From contig JAOASB010000003.1 of the NCBI GenBank assembly GCA_025210375.1, positions 1 to 64,000 of the forward strand: a DNA stretch of 64,000 nt, read 5' to 3'. Made by a program: the position numbers and the translations under genes. This stretch comes from Maledivibacter sp. GTDB taxonomy: Bacteria; Bacillota; Clostridia; Peptostreptococcales; Caminicellaceae. Under the pieces are notes generated by a model. The model did not search any database. It saw only the letters and a program-made list of their open reading frames with translations, and was not told the DNA's origin. Shown piece by piece: positions 50,474-58,108 of this stretch. Position 1 is the stretch's first letter; every line of letters starts with the position of its first letter.

Positions 50474-51415
50474 TTGAAATCTAAAGGGAAAATTTTTTTG
50501 CTGATGAGTATTTTGATTATTACTTTTTTAGCTGGATGTGCTAAAGAAAACTCGACAGTAAAAAAAGAAGATTTTGATGCGTCGATTTATGTAAATAATG
50601 AATTTTTAATAACGCCTAATGAATTAAAGGATTTATTGGGAAGTGAAGAATTAGTACTTCTTGATTGCAATAAGCCTGATATTTACAATAAGCAACATAT
50701 TCCTGGAGCTGTGAGCATAGGGCTTCATACATTCTCAGATAAAACAGGGAAACCAGGGGATCCAGGATGGGGAACCCTTGTAAAAAAACAGGAATTAAAG
50801 TCAAGACTTGAAGCATTAGGTATAGATAATGATAAAACGGTAGTATTTTATTCAGATGTATTCAAGGGACCGGGAGCTGATGGACGGGCTATTTGGCAGT
50901 TAAAGCAAGCTGGTATGGATAATGTGAAGCTATTAGTTGGAGGACTTTCCTATTGGAAAGAGCTAGGTTATGAAACAACTAACGAAGTATCAAAACCAAT
51001 TCCGACTTCAGGTGTAGTTCTTAAAGACTATGATGAGAGCTATAGTGCAACAAAAGAGTATATATATGAAAATCTAGGAAAGCAAGTCTTAATAGATGTT
51101 AGAACAGAAGGGGAATTTAAGGGATCTCAAAAAGTAGGAGAGCCAAGGGGAGGACATATTAAAGGATCTGAGCATATGCTATGGACAGATATTTTAAATA
51201 AAGATGGTACTCCAAAATCTCCAGATGAAATTAAGACTATTATGGCTGATATGGGAGTAGGGCCTAAAGATGACTTTACAGTATACTGAACTATGGGTAT
51301 AAGATCTGGATATACATCCATGATCCTCAGAGCCGTTGGCTTTGATAAAGTTAGAAATTATGAAGCTTCAATATATGAGTGGGGCGGAGATTTCGATATG
51401 CCTATGGAAAAATAG
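50474..51415 (+). CDS. Tandem-rhodanese lipoprotein, probable selenoprotein (UGA at 51287-51289 = Sec272)
   Basis: TTG start after AAGGAGGG. The signal peptide ends TFLAGCAKE, a lipobox, so the protein is anchored outside the membrane. Domain 1 (about 45-170, LVLLDCNKPDIYNKQHIPGA to LLVGGLSYWKELG) has an active-site loop VVFYSDVFKGPGADGR without Cys and is probably structural. Domain 2 (from VLIDVRTEGEF) reads DDFTVY, UGA, TMGIRSGYTS: rhodaneses have VYCxxGxRSGxT here, so UGA is at the catalytic cysteine. After it 41 codons continue the domain (ILRAVGFDKVRNYEAS, YEWGG) to TAG. With Sec the protein is 313 residues. Read as a stop it would lack the whole active-site loop. A hairpin follows at SECIS distance. 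The alternative is a nonsense mutation. Confidence 0.8.
51303..51325 (+). promoter_or_regulatory. Candidate bacterial SECIS hairpin
   Basis: GATCTGGAT pairs with ATCCATGATC over the 4-nt loop ATAC, with one bulged U on the 3' side. It starts 13 nt after the UGA, within the range where SelB-recognised hairpins lie in bacterial mRNAs. The loop does not match the E. coli fdhF sequence, as expected across phyla. Confidence 0.5.
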
Positions 51416-51432
51416 CATAATTTGTTTACAAA

Positions 51433-51467
51433 AAAGGATTCCTTTAATTATAGAGGAATCCTTTATT
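51433..51467 (+). terminator. Terminator after the rhodanese gene
   Basis: AAAGGATTCC pairs with GGAATCCTTT; ATTATT follows. It lies beyond the TAG at 51413 and not at the UGA, which agrees with read-through. Confidence 0.75.
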
Positions 51468-51479
51468 ATTAAAACATAT

Positions 51480-51583
51480 ACATAGAGTTTAGGATGAACC
51501 TCAATTTATACATATGGAAATATACCATGTTTCTGGGGAACTTTGATATGTATAAATCAAGATTTTGACTATAATATCTATAG
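51480..51583. mobile_element. Family B MITE, copy 3
   Basis: CATAGAGTTTAGGATGAAC, CAATTTATACATATGG; right arm CATGTTTCTGGGG, GATATGTATAAATCAAG and end ATATCTATAG. Its last TATAG is also the first TATAG of the following family A element. Confidence 0.6.
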
Positions 51584-51743
51584 AGCAAATTACATAATTA
51601 CTTTCTATAAGAATCATCTACTACATGTAGTTTTAAAATCACTAAAGCTATACCACCAAATATGCCATATCTTAAATATTCAAATTAAGGATGATATTCG
51701 CATATTAGGTTTAGCCAAGTAAGAGTTATGCAATTTCCTCTAT
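51579..51743. mobile_element. Family A MITE, copy 2 (165 bp)
   Basis: TATAGAGCAAATTACATAAT at the left, GTTATGCAATTTCCTCTATA at the right. Near-full-length match to the reverse complement of 2451-2616, including CTATACCACCAAATATGC and CTTAAATATTCAAATTAAG. Confidence 0.8.
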
Positions 51744-52073
51744 ACCTAAAAATCCATATTAAAGCTGAAAAAAACCGAGGCTTAAAAATCTAAAACGGGA
51801 TTATTTATCTTTTATTAACCATTTATTTTGGTGAATTATTGGAGTATTGAATAAGTGAAATAGTGGGCTTTATGATCTATGGATGATGCATAACGAATAT
51901 CGAAGCCATTGGCTATAGATGACAGATGAACAAATAATCTCATATTTTCAACTTAAGCTCTTTAGCTAGATCATCTTTGATATTTTGTAGCTCCATAGTT
52001 CTGCTACCGAACCAATCCACACTTTTAAATAATCAAGCTCCAGTATGTTTCAGCTTAAATATGGATTTTTAGG
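51744..52073. mobile_element. 330-bp element E with 26-bp terminal inverted repeats
   Basis: CCTAAAAATCCATATT, then AAAGCTGAAA at the left end matches, inverted, the right end at 52048-52073 with one mismatch. The interior is single-copy here. On the minus strand a short frame reads SVDWFGSRTMELQNIKDDLA to a stop, like a protein tail, without a start. It may be a MITE or a heavily deleted insertion sequence. Confidence 0.55.
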
Positions 52074-52111
52074 TTAGCAAAGGGGACTATACCTCTTTGC
52101 TAACTATTTTT
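52073..52111 (+). terminator. Palindrome overlapping the end of the 52100-52768 gene
   Basis: GTTAGCAAAGGGG pairs with CCTCTTTGCTAAC. Read on the plus strand a TATTTTTATT run follows; on the minus strand the T-run is missing because element E begins right at the stem foot. Confidence 0.5.
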
Positions 52112-52768
52112 ATTATTTCTTTTAAAGGCCTCTACTATGTCCTCCAAGGAATCATGGATATTGTATTCCATCTGGAAATCTACGACCTTTTGAAGCATTA
52201 CGTTATCTATTGCTTCCGATAGAAGATCCGCCTTATTAAGTACTTTTTTGTAAAGTCCCTTTACTATATTCCTGTCATAATTTATTTTTTTAAGAACCTT
52301 AACCTCATAGTTATACTGACTTTGATTACCTTCGTTGTTTATAAGATATCCAATTCCATCTCTTATGTATTCCTCACTTCTATTTTGAGTAAGGTTTTCT
52401 AGGCTATATAATGCAAAGCTGCGAAGGTTTTTACTATATTCAATGGCAGTATCTAATGGAAGCTTCTCAGAGTTTTCTACCCAGTCAACCAGTATAGTAG
52501 ATTTAGCCTTGTTTATAGCCATTGAAAGCTCCATCTTTTTATTTGTTAAAGAATTGATTAAATAAATAATATCCTCAATACCGATATCCAAATCACTTTT
52601 TTGTTCAATTAACTTTACTTCATCTTCCTCACTTTTCAAAACCTTGCTTTTCAAATGCTCTTCTTTTATATCATAAATTAAAGTTTCACTATCCAAATAA
52701 TTACTCAACCTATCAATTGTTTTCTGTAAAAAATTTGCATACCTACCGGCTTCCTTAATATTTAGCAT
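52100..52768 (-). CDS. Helical protein of unknown function
   Basis: A 222-residue soluble protein, highly charged and predicted almost wholly helical (for example IEDIIYLINSLTNKKMELSM and LRSFALYSLENLTQNRSEEY). No cysteines, signal peptide or membrane segment. GGAGGAATG lies before the ATG. I recognise no domain. It is monocistronic and divergent from bioYB. Confidence 0.7.
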   Translation of the reverse strand: MLNIKEAGRYANFLQKTIDRLSNYLDSETLIYDIKEEHLKSKVLKSEEDEVKLIEQKSDLDIGIEDIIYLINSLTNKKMELSMAINKAKSTILVDWVENSEKLPLDTAIEYSKNLRSFALYSLENLTQNRSEEYIRDGIGYLINNEGNQSQYNYEVKVLKKINYDRNIVKGLYKKVLNKADLLSEAIDNVMLQKVVDFQMEYNIHDSLEDIVEAFKRNNKNS

Positions 52769-52951
52769 AAATCATTCCTCCAATCTAAAATTTTGGAATA
52801 ATATAATTATAAGACAAAGTCACAAAAAGTACAGTATATTAATAAAGATGTAAATTGGTTGTAATAAAGCTGTAAAATTGACAGTGTGTGATAAAATACC
52901 CTTTCTTTATAATACTGAGGGTGTCAAAGGGAAGAGATTGCAAACTTCAAA

Positions 52952-52981
52952 TGTCAACAAAGTAAACGTTGGTAGTTGACA
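52952..52981 (+). promoter_or_regulatory. BirA-type operator upstream of bioY
   Basis: TGTCAAC, 16 bp, GTTGACA: a perfect 7-bp inverted repeat with the spacing of biotin-repressor (BirA) operators. A TATAAT at 52908-52913 lies about 40 bases upstream, so bound repressor would block elongation or the promoter region. Confidence 0.65.
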
Positions 52982-53038
52982 ATGCGAGTTCCTTAAGTTA
53001 CTATATATATGTAATACATAAATGAAGGGAGACTGACT

Positions 53039-53611
53039 ATGAAATTAAGTACACGTGATATGATTCTAGTAGCTTTATTTGCAGCACTTACTGCCATAGG
53101 AGCCTATTTAGTTATTCCCACACAGCCAGTTCCGTTTACACTACAAATTTTATTCTGTATGTACGCAGGAGTATTTTTAGGAGCAAGATTAGGTTTTTTA
53201 TCACAGGTAGTTTATATTTTAATGGGATTAATAGGACTTCCTGTATTTGCAGGGGGTACGGGAGGATTTTTCTATATACTAAAACCTACATTTGGTTACC
53301 TCATAGGATTTATTTTATGTGCTGCTATTATTGGAAAGATAACTGAAAATATTAGTGAGATTAAAGGGGTTATAGGGTTTTTTAAGATTTTTACCGCAGG
53401 AGCAATAGGACTTTTTGTCGTTTATGCAGTCGGAGTTCCATATTTATATGGAATAGTTAATTTTTACTTAGGCAATGCAATGTCATTTGAAGCTGCAATG
53501 AAGGCTGGTCTTTATCCATTTATAATACAGGATTTGATCAAGGTAGGTATAGTTGCATTTACATCCATATTTGTTATACCAGCTATTAGAAGAGCAGGAT
53601 TTATTAAATAG
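53039..53611 (+). CDS. bioY: Biotin transporter BioY
   Basis: A 190-residue ECF-type S component with six helices. The start is RDMILVALFAALTAIGAYL, followed by IPTQPVPFTLQ and VFLGARLGFLSQVVYILMGL, then GLPVFAGGTGGFFYILKPTFGYL, all BioY signatures. No EcfAT genes lie near, so it uses a shared energising module. GGGAG is upstream of ATG. It is the first gene of a bioY-bioB operon under a BirA-type site. Confidence 0.95.
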   Translation: MKLSTRDMILVALFAALTAIGAYLVIPTQPVPFTLQILFCMYAGVFLGARLGFLSQVVYILMGLIGLPVFAGGTGGFFYILKPTFGYLIGFILCAAIIGKITENISEIKGVIGFFKIFTAGAIGLFVVYAVGVPYLYGIVNFYLGNAMSFEAAMKAGLYPFIIQDLIKVGIVAFTSIFVIPAIRRAGFIK

Positions 53612-53661
53612 CTTAAAAGTGATGGATAATAGACCAAATTTGAAAAGGAGTTATATTCCAT

Positions 53662-54639
53662 ATGAGAAAACTAATAATGGATATCACAGATAGGATACTA
53701 AAGGGTGGAAAAATTAAAACTGAAGAAGCACTAAAACTAATAAATATAAATGAAGACGATATGGAATCCTTAGAGTCCTTATTTCAAGGGGCAAATGCAA
53801 TAAGAAAAAGGTTTGTTGGCAAGAAGGCTGACCTATGCACCATAATGAATACAAGATCTGGAAAATGCTCCGAGGATTGCAAGTTTTGTGCGCAATCTTC
53901 CCATTATAAAACTGGCGTAGATGAGTATGAGCTTTTAGACTATGATAAAATTTTAGAAAGAGCAAAGGAAATGGAAGAAGCAGGGGTTCATAGATTTTCC
54001 CTGGTAACTAGTGGAAGGGGAATGCAAAATAAAGATTTTGAAGCAATCGTAGAAATATACCAGAAACTTAGTAGAGATACTAATCTAAAGCTATGCGCTT
54101 CCCATGGCATAATAGACTATGATCAGGCTATAAGATTAAAGGAAGCTGGAGTCCAAATGTATCATCATAATGTGGAAGCCTGTAAGGATTATTATAGTGA
54201 TATATGCACCACCCATACCTATGAAGATAGAATAGACACTATAGAAGCTGTAATGAACTCTGGTCTTGAGATTTGTTGTGGTGGTATCTTAGGAATGGGC
54301 GAAACTAAAGAGGATAGGATAAAGATGGCATTTGAAATAAAGGATCTAGGGGTAAAATCCGTGCCTTTAAATGTACTTAGTCCTATTAAGGGAACACCAT
54401 TAGAGGATACAGAGCTATTGGCACCTAATGAAATTTTGAAGACGATGGCACTATATAGATATATCATTCCAGACTGCTATATAAGATATGCTGGGGGAAG
54501 AATGGCTTTGAAGGAAAAGCAGAATATAGGATTTAAGGCAGGAGTAAACGGTGCATTAACAGGAAATTATTTGACAACCATAGGTAATAATATAAAACAG
54601 GATAAGGAAATGATTATATGTGAAGGATTTGATTTATAA
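53662..54639 (+). CDS. bioB: Biotin synthase BioB
   Basis: A 325-residue radical SAM enzyme that inserts sulfur into dethiobiotin. The SAM cluster motif is CSEDCKFCAQSSHY; further signatures are YHHNVEA, CCGGILGMGE and YIRYAGGR, the last with the conserved Arg of the sulfur-donor [2Fe-2S] site, which in this Clostridia-type BioB may be a 4Fe-4S auxiliary cluster. No other bio genes are present, so the organism may import dethiobiotin or biotin through BioY. Confidence 0.95.
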   Translation: MRKLIMDITDRILKGGKIKTEEALKLININEDDMESLESLFQGANAIRKRFVGKKADLCTIMNTRSGKCSEDCKFCAQSSHYKTGVDEYELLDYDKILERAKEMEEAGVHRFSLVTSGRGMQNKDFEAIVEIYQKLSRDTNLKLCASHGIIDYDQAIRLKEAGVQMYHHNVEACKDYYSDICTTHTYEDRIDTIEAVMNSGLEICCGGILGMGETKEDRIKMAFEIKDLGVKSVPLNVLSPIKGTPLEDTELLAPNEILKTMALYRYIIPDCYIRYAGGRMALKEKQNIGFKAGVNGALTGNYLTTIGNNIKQDKEMIICEGFDL

Positions 54640-54656
54640 TAGCTATTGAGGATTTT

Positions 54657-54685
54657 AAAAAGGAGAAATTGAGCATTCTCCTTTT
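54657..54685 (+). terminator. Terminator of bioYB
   Basis: AAAAGGAGAA pairs with TTCTCCTTTT over 8 nt; few T follow the stem. Confidence 0.6.
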
Positions 54686-54824
54686 AATCAAGGACTTAAA
54701 TCTATGGGGCATAATTGTGACAAGGGCTGATATAGGAGCTATAAATAACAAATATGGTCGATAATGATATAAAGCTTGTTCTTACCTGTTGTTTTTCGCC
54801 ACATCATACAATACACTCTGAATA

Positions 54825-54852
54825 TTGACAAATTTTTTAGTTGTTATATAAT
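54825..54852 (+). promoter_or_regulatory. Promoter of the HxlR-family gene
   Basis: TTGACA, 16-bp spacer, TATAAT: consensus housekeeping promoter 28 bases before the start codon. Confidence 0.75.
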
Positions 54853-54880
54853 AAATAATAAATATACAGAGGTGAATGTG

Positions 54881-55276
54881 ATGGGAAAACTTCAAAATGA
54901 GTATAGATGTTCTCTTCAGCTTGCTATAGATATACTTGGTGGTAAATGGAAGATGAGAATTATTTGGTATCTTTTAGATGGAACCAAGAGGTTTTCTGAT
55001 TTTGCACGGAAAATACCAAACATTTCCCAAAAAACCCTTACACAGCAGCTGCGGGAACTTGAAAACAAAGATATCATCTCAAGAAAGATATATGCTGAAA
55101 TGCCACCTCGTGTTGAATATACTCTAACAGAATACGGCTATCAATTATCAGATGTTTTGAAAGGACTGAGTAATTGGTCTCATCAATACGCAATCGACAA
55201 AGATATTCCTGTAAGCACACGAAAGAAAAACAACATAAAGATAGATGATGGTGAGGAGCAAATAATAGATCAGTAA
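54881..55276 (+). CDS. HxlR-family transcriptional regulator
   Basis: A 131-residue winged-helix protein. It starts with CSLQLAIDILGGKWKMRIIW, the conserved N-terminal Cys and GGKW motif of HxlR regulators, followed by LTQQLRELENKDIISRK (recognition helix) and the wing VEYTLTEYG. The Cys can serve as redox or electrophile sensor in this family. The start at 54881 with AGAGGTG is preferred; the longer frame runs through the promoter. The targets may be the FAH-family or nitroreductase genes downstream, but they are separated by terminators. Confidence 0.9.
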   Translation: MGKLQNEYRCSLQLAIDILGGKWKMRIIWYLLDGTKRFSDFARKIPNISQKTLTQQLRELENKDIISRKIYAEMPPRVEYTLTEYGYQLSDVLKGLSNWSHQYAIDKDIPVSTRKKNNIKIDDGEEQIIDQ

Positions 55277-55321
55277 CGAAATTGAATTTATATTTTGTCT
55301 TTTACTATAATCAATAGGTAG

Positions 55322-55359
55322 ACTTGTGTTTGAATAAAAATCAGAACACAAGTTTTTTA
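55322..55359 (+). terminator. Terminator after HxlR gene
   Basis: ACTTGTGTT pairs with AACACAAGT, then TTTTTTA. Confidence 0.8.
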
Positions 55360-55572
55360 TTTAAAATATTTTTTATAAAAAAATTTGAGGTGTAAAGATA
55401 GTTTTTTGAACAAATAGTGATGTAGTTCAATCTTTCTTCTAATATATGTTTTGAGAAAATTCTTTGTAGACTTAATGAAAAGCAATTAATTTATTCATAA
55501 ATGTTAAAGGATTTAGAAAAATTATATAGAAATTTTAAATATAATTTATTAATTATGAAAGGGAGAATGGAT

Positions 55573-56472
55573 ATGTATTTTATAACCTATATACATGATA
55601 ATACAGAGGAAATAGGGATTGTTTTAAAACAGCAGAAAAGAATTTTTCCTATGAAAGAAGTATTTAAATACATAGATATGAATTGTCCTGAAACAATGAA
55701 TGATTTCATTGACATTGCAGCTGATAATTTGATAAAAGATATAAAGGGAGTACTCAATGACGGAAAACTTAAAGGAATACCAGAAGAAGATGTAAAGCTT
55801 TCTGCTCCTATACCCTATCCAAGAAGAAATATTATTTGTCTCGGTAAAAACTATATAGATCATGCTAAGGAGACTAGGGGAATCCCGGGCGGTACCGATG
55901 ACATACCAAAGTCCCCGATTTATTTTTCAAAAATTGCAGCTCCCGCAATAAGTGATGGAGATATTATCTTAAACCATAGTGAGATAACGGATATGGTTGA
56001 TTATGAGGTTGAACTTGCTGTTATTATTGGAAAAGATGGTATTAATATAAAGGCCCAAGAAGCTGAGGAGCATATATTTGGATACACTATTGTAAATGAT
56101 GTATCGGCTAGAGATGTTCAAATGAAGCATGGACAATGGTTTAAAGGGAAAAGCCTTAAAACCCATTGTCCAATGGGACCATATATTGCCCACAAAACTT
56201 TAATTCCATTCCCAATAGAACTTGATATTACCTGTAAAGTAAATAATGAGATTCGACAAAATTCTAATACAAAGAACTTAATATTTGACATACCATATAT
56301 AATTAGTGATTTATCCAAGGGAATGGGGTTAAGGGCTGGAGATATAATCATTACTGGTACTCCAGCAGGAGTTGGTTTAGGATTTAACCCATGTAAGTAT
56401 CTAAGACCTGGGGATAAGGTAGAGTGTTATATTGAAAAAATAGGAACCCTAACTAATATGGTTGAAGAATAA
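55573..56472 (+). CDS. Fumarylacetoacetate hydrolase (FAH) family protein
   Basis: A 299-residue hydrolase/decarboxylase-type enzyme. Motifs are LGKNYIDHAKE (His), DYEVELAVIIGK with the metal acids, GYTIVNDVSARDVQ, the KSLKTHCPMGPYI segment and ITGTPAGVGLG. The family hydrolyses C-C bonds of beta-diketones or decarboxylates oxaloacetate (FAHD1 type); the substrate cannot be told. The ATG at 55573 fits GGGAGA six bases upstream. About 230 bases before it hold no gene. Confidence 0.9.
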   Translation: MYFITYIHDNTEEIGIVLKQQKRIFPMKEVFKYIDMNCPETMNDFIDIAADNLIKDIKGVLNDGKLKGIPEEDVKLSAPIPYPRRNIICLGKNYIDHAKETRGIPGGTDDIPKSPIYFSKIAAPAISDGDIILNHSEITDMVDYEVELAVIIGKDGINIKAQEAEEHIFGYTIVNDVSARDVQMKHGQWFKGKSLKTHCPMGPYIAHKTLIPFPIELDITCKVNNEIRQNSNTKNLIFDIPYIISDLSKGMGLRAGDIIITGTPAGVGLGFNPCKYLRPGDKVECYIEKIGTLTNMVEE

Positions 56473-56536
56473 TAGTATAAACCTATCCTAAATTCTTATA
56501 AAATTCATAAAATAAAGTTTTAATATAACAATAATA

Positions 56537-56641
56537 TATAGAGATTCCAGTCAAAACTCTAATTTATACATGTCCAAAACTCCCACAAACACTGAGTATT
56601 TGTACATGTATAAATTAATTGTTTAACTGGAATATCTATAT
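56537..56641. mobile_element. Family B MITE, copy 4
   Basis: TATAGAGATTCCAGTCAAAA left; GTATAAATTAATTGTTTAAC and GGAATATCTATA right. Head-to-tail with the next copy, sharing TATAG. Confidence 0.7.
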
Positions 56642-56743
56642 AGATTTCCCAAAGTTAAACTTAATTTATACATCTCAAAATATCCGATGATTCTAGGGAT
56701 TTTTGATGTGTATAAATTAATTGTTTAACTGGAATATCTATAG
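56639..56743. mobile_element. Family B MITE, copy 5
   Basis: TATAGATTTCCCAAAGTTAA left; GATGTGTATAAATTAATTG and GGAATATCTATAG right. Near-identical to 26011-26117. It ends 43 bases before the nitroreductase start and probably supplies part of its promoter. Confidence 0.75.
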
Positions 56744-56786
56744 TGTATATATTAAATACAGAAATAAGAATTTAGGAGGCTTAATT

Positions 56787-57683
56787 ATGAAGGTAAATAA
56801 AGTGATCAAGGATACAAGATCGGTAAGGGAATATAAGGACAAAAAAATAGATACAGGTGTTATAAATCAGCTGTTGGATGATTTGAATAGGAATAGAGCC
56901 TTAAAGAAAGATATAAAAATGGATTTTGGCTTCATGGACAATGGAAAGGAAGCCTTCGAAAAGCTAGATGGTCTTGTGGGATATTTTGGAAAGTTTATTA
57001 AGGCACCCCATTATATTTATATCACTTCAGAGGTTGAAGACGGATATCTAGAGAATGCAGGTTATCTAGGTGAGGAGCTTATTTTAAGGGCTACTGATCT
57101 GGGACTCGGCTCATGCTGGATAGAGGTTTCTGAAAATATAAGCAAGGTAAAGGATATTTTGGATATCCAAGAAGATAGGGATATCATAGGACTATTGGCG
57201 ATTGGCTATCCTAAAAAGGGATCAAAGGTTGCAGGCATGTATGATGTCAAGGGAAAAAGTGTATCCCCATTAACCCAGTATGGATATCCAAATATAGATA
57301 TTAAATATGCAGATGCCCCTGTAAGTGAGAGAATCTCCATCGAAGACATGGCATATATTAAGGATTGGGGTAAAAAAGCAACAATTGATGATTTAGAAAA
57401 TAGGGGTATGGCTGAGGTGTTTTATTACATGAGATTAGCACCTTCATGGGGGAATAGACAACCTTGGAAGTTTATAATAGATGGAGAGAGGATTGTTTTG
57501 GCTGTTAGCAAGGATGAAAAAATTACGGAAAGAACAGCAAAAATTGAAGCAGGAATAGCAATGTTATATTTTGAACTTATGATTCATCAGGTAGGTATTC
57601 CCGGTGGATGGATATTAGAAAAACCCGAAAAGAATTACAATATACCAAGGAGCTATTTTGTAGCTGGATATTATAGAATTTAA
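56787..57683 (+). CDS. Nitroreductase-family flavoprotein (TM1586 type)
   Basis: A 298-residue FMN protein of the double-domain putative nitroreductase type. RSVREYKDKKID at the start is the FMN-binding loop, GLGSCWIEV and IIGLLAIGYPKKGS are typical nitroreductase segments, and a second half-domain has YYMRLAPSWGNRQPWKFII and the GIAMLYFELM helix. AGGAGG lies before the ATG; the earlier frame runs through a MITE. The substrate is unknown. Confidence 0.88.
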   Translation: MKVNKVIKDTRSVREYKDKKIDTGVINQLLDDLNRNRALKKDIKMDFGFMDNGKEAFEKLDGLVGYFGKFIKAPHYIYITSEVEDGYLENAGYLGEELILRATDLGLGSCWIEVSENISKVKDILDIQEDRDIIGLLAIGYPKKGSKVAGMYDVKGKSVSPLTQYGYPNIDIKYADAPVSERISIEDMAYIKDWGKKATIDDLENRGMAEVFYYMRLAPSWGNRQPWKFIIDGERIVLAVSKDEKITERTAKIEAGIAMLYFELMIHQVGIPGGWILEKPEKNYNIPRSYFVAGYYRI

Positions 57684-58108
57684 TTATGCAATTTGCTCAA
57701 TTAACATTATAGACTTTATCTATAATGGGATATGGTCCTGTGGATATTTTAGGGATATATGTTGAAGGACAGTTCTTTGAGGACAGACTTAGGGTGTTTC
57801 AGAATAAATGAAGCTTCAGATTTTGAAATTTTACCCATTTGGATGGTACTAATGTACGTGCCAAGTCGGTGGAATATCAAATGACAAAGAAATTTATCAT
57901 TCTGAGATGCCCTATTTCAATATCTAGAATAGGAGAACCCCCTTGGAGTGGAATAATGAGTAAAGAATTATAATAAAATCATTGTAAATTCTTTTTAACC
58001 ACTTTATACTTAATATGAGTTAATATGTAAGTATAAAGTATATATGGACTTATACAAAATTAATAAAAGCACTGTATAGGTATCAATTTATAAAAGGGAG
58101 AAGATTTT
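57684..58108. other. 425-bp intergenic region
   Basis: Begins with TTATGCAATTTGCTCAATT, a family A end, directly after the nitroreductase stop. The rest contains no ORF with a ribosome site and no clear terminator; a short stem ATTATAGA/TCTATAAT is at about 57705-57723. Confidence 0.4.

Noticed and set aside
50474..51289. Rhodanese gene as a complete 271-residue protein ending at TGA, or as a pseudogene
   Set aside because: The TGA is exactly at the active-site cysteine and the domain continues in frame to a normal stop; ending there would remove the catalytic loop. Pseudogene remains the fallback if no Sec machinery exists.
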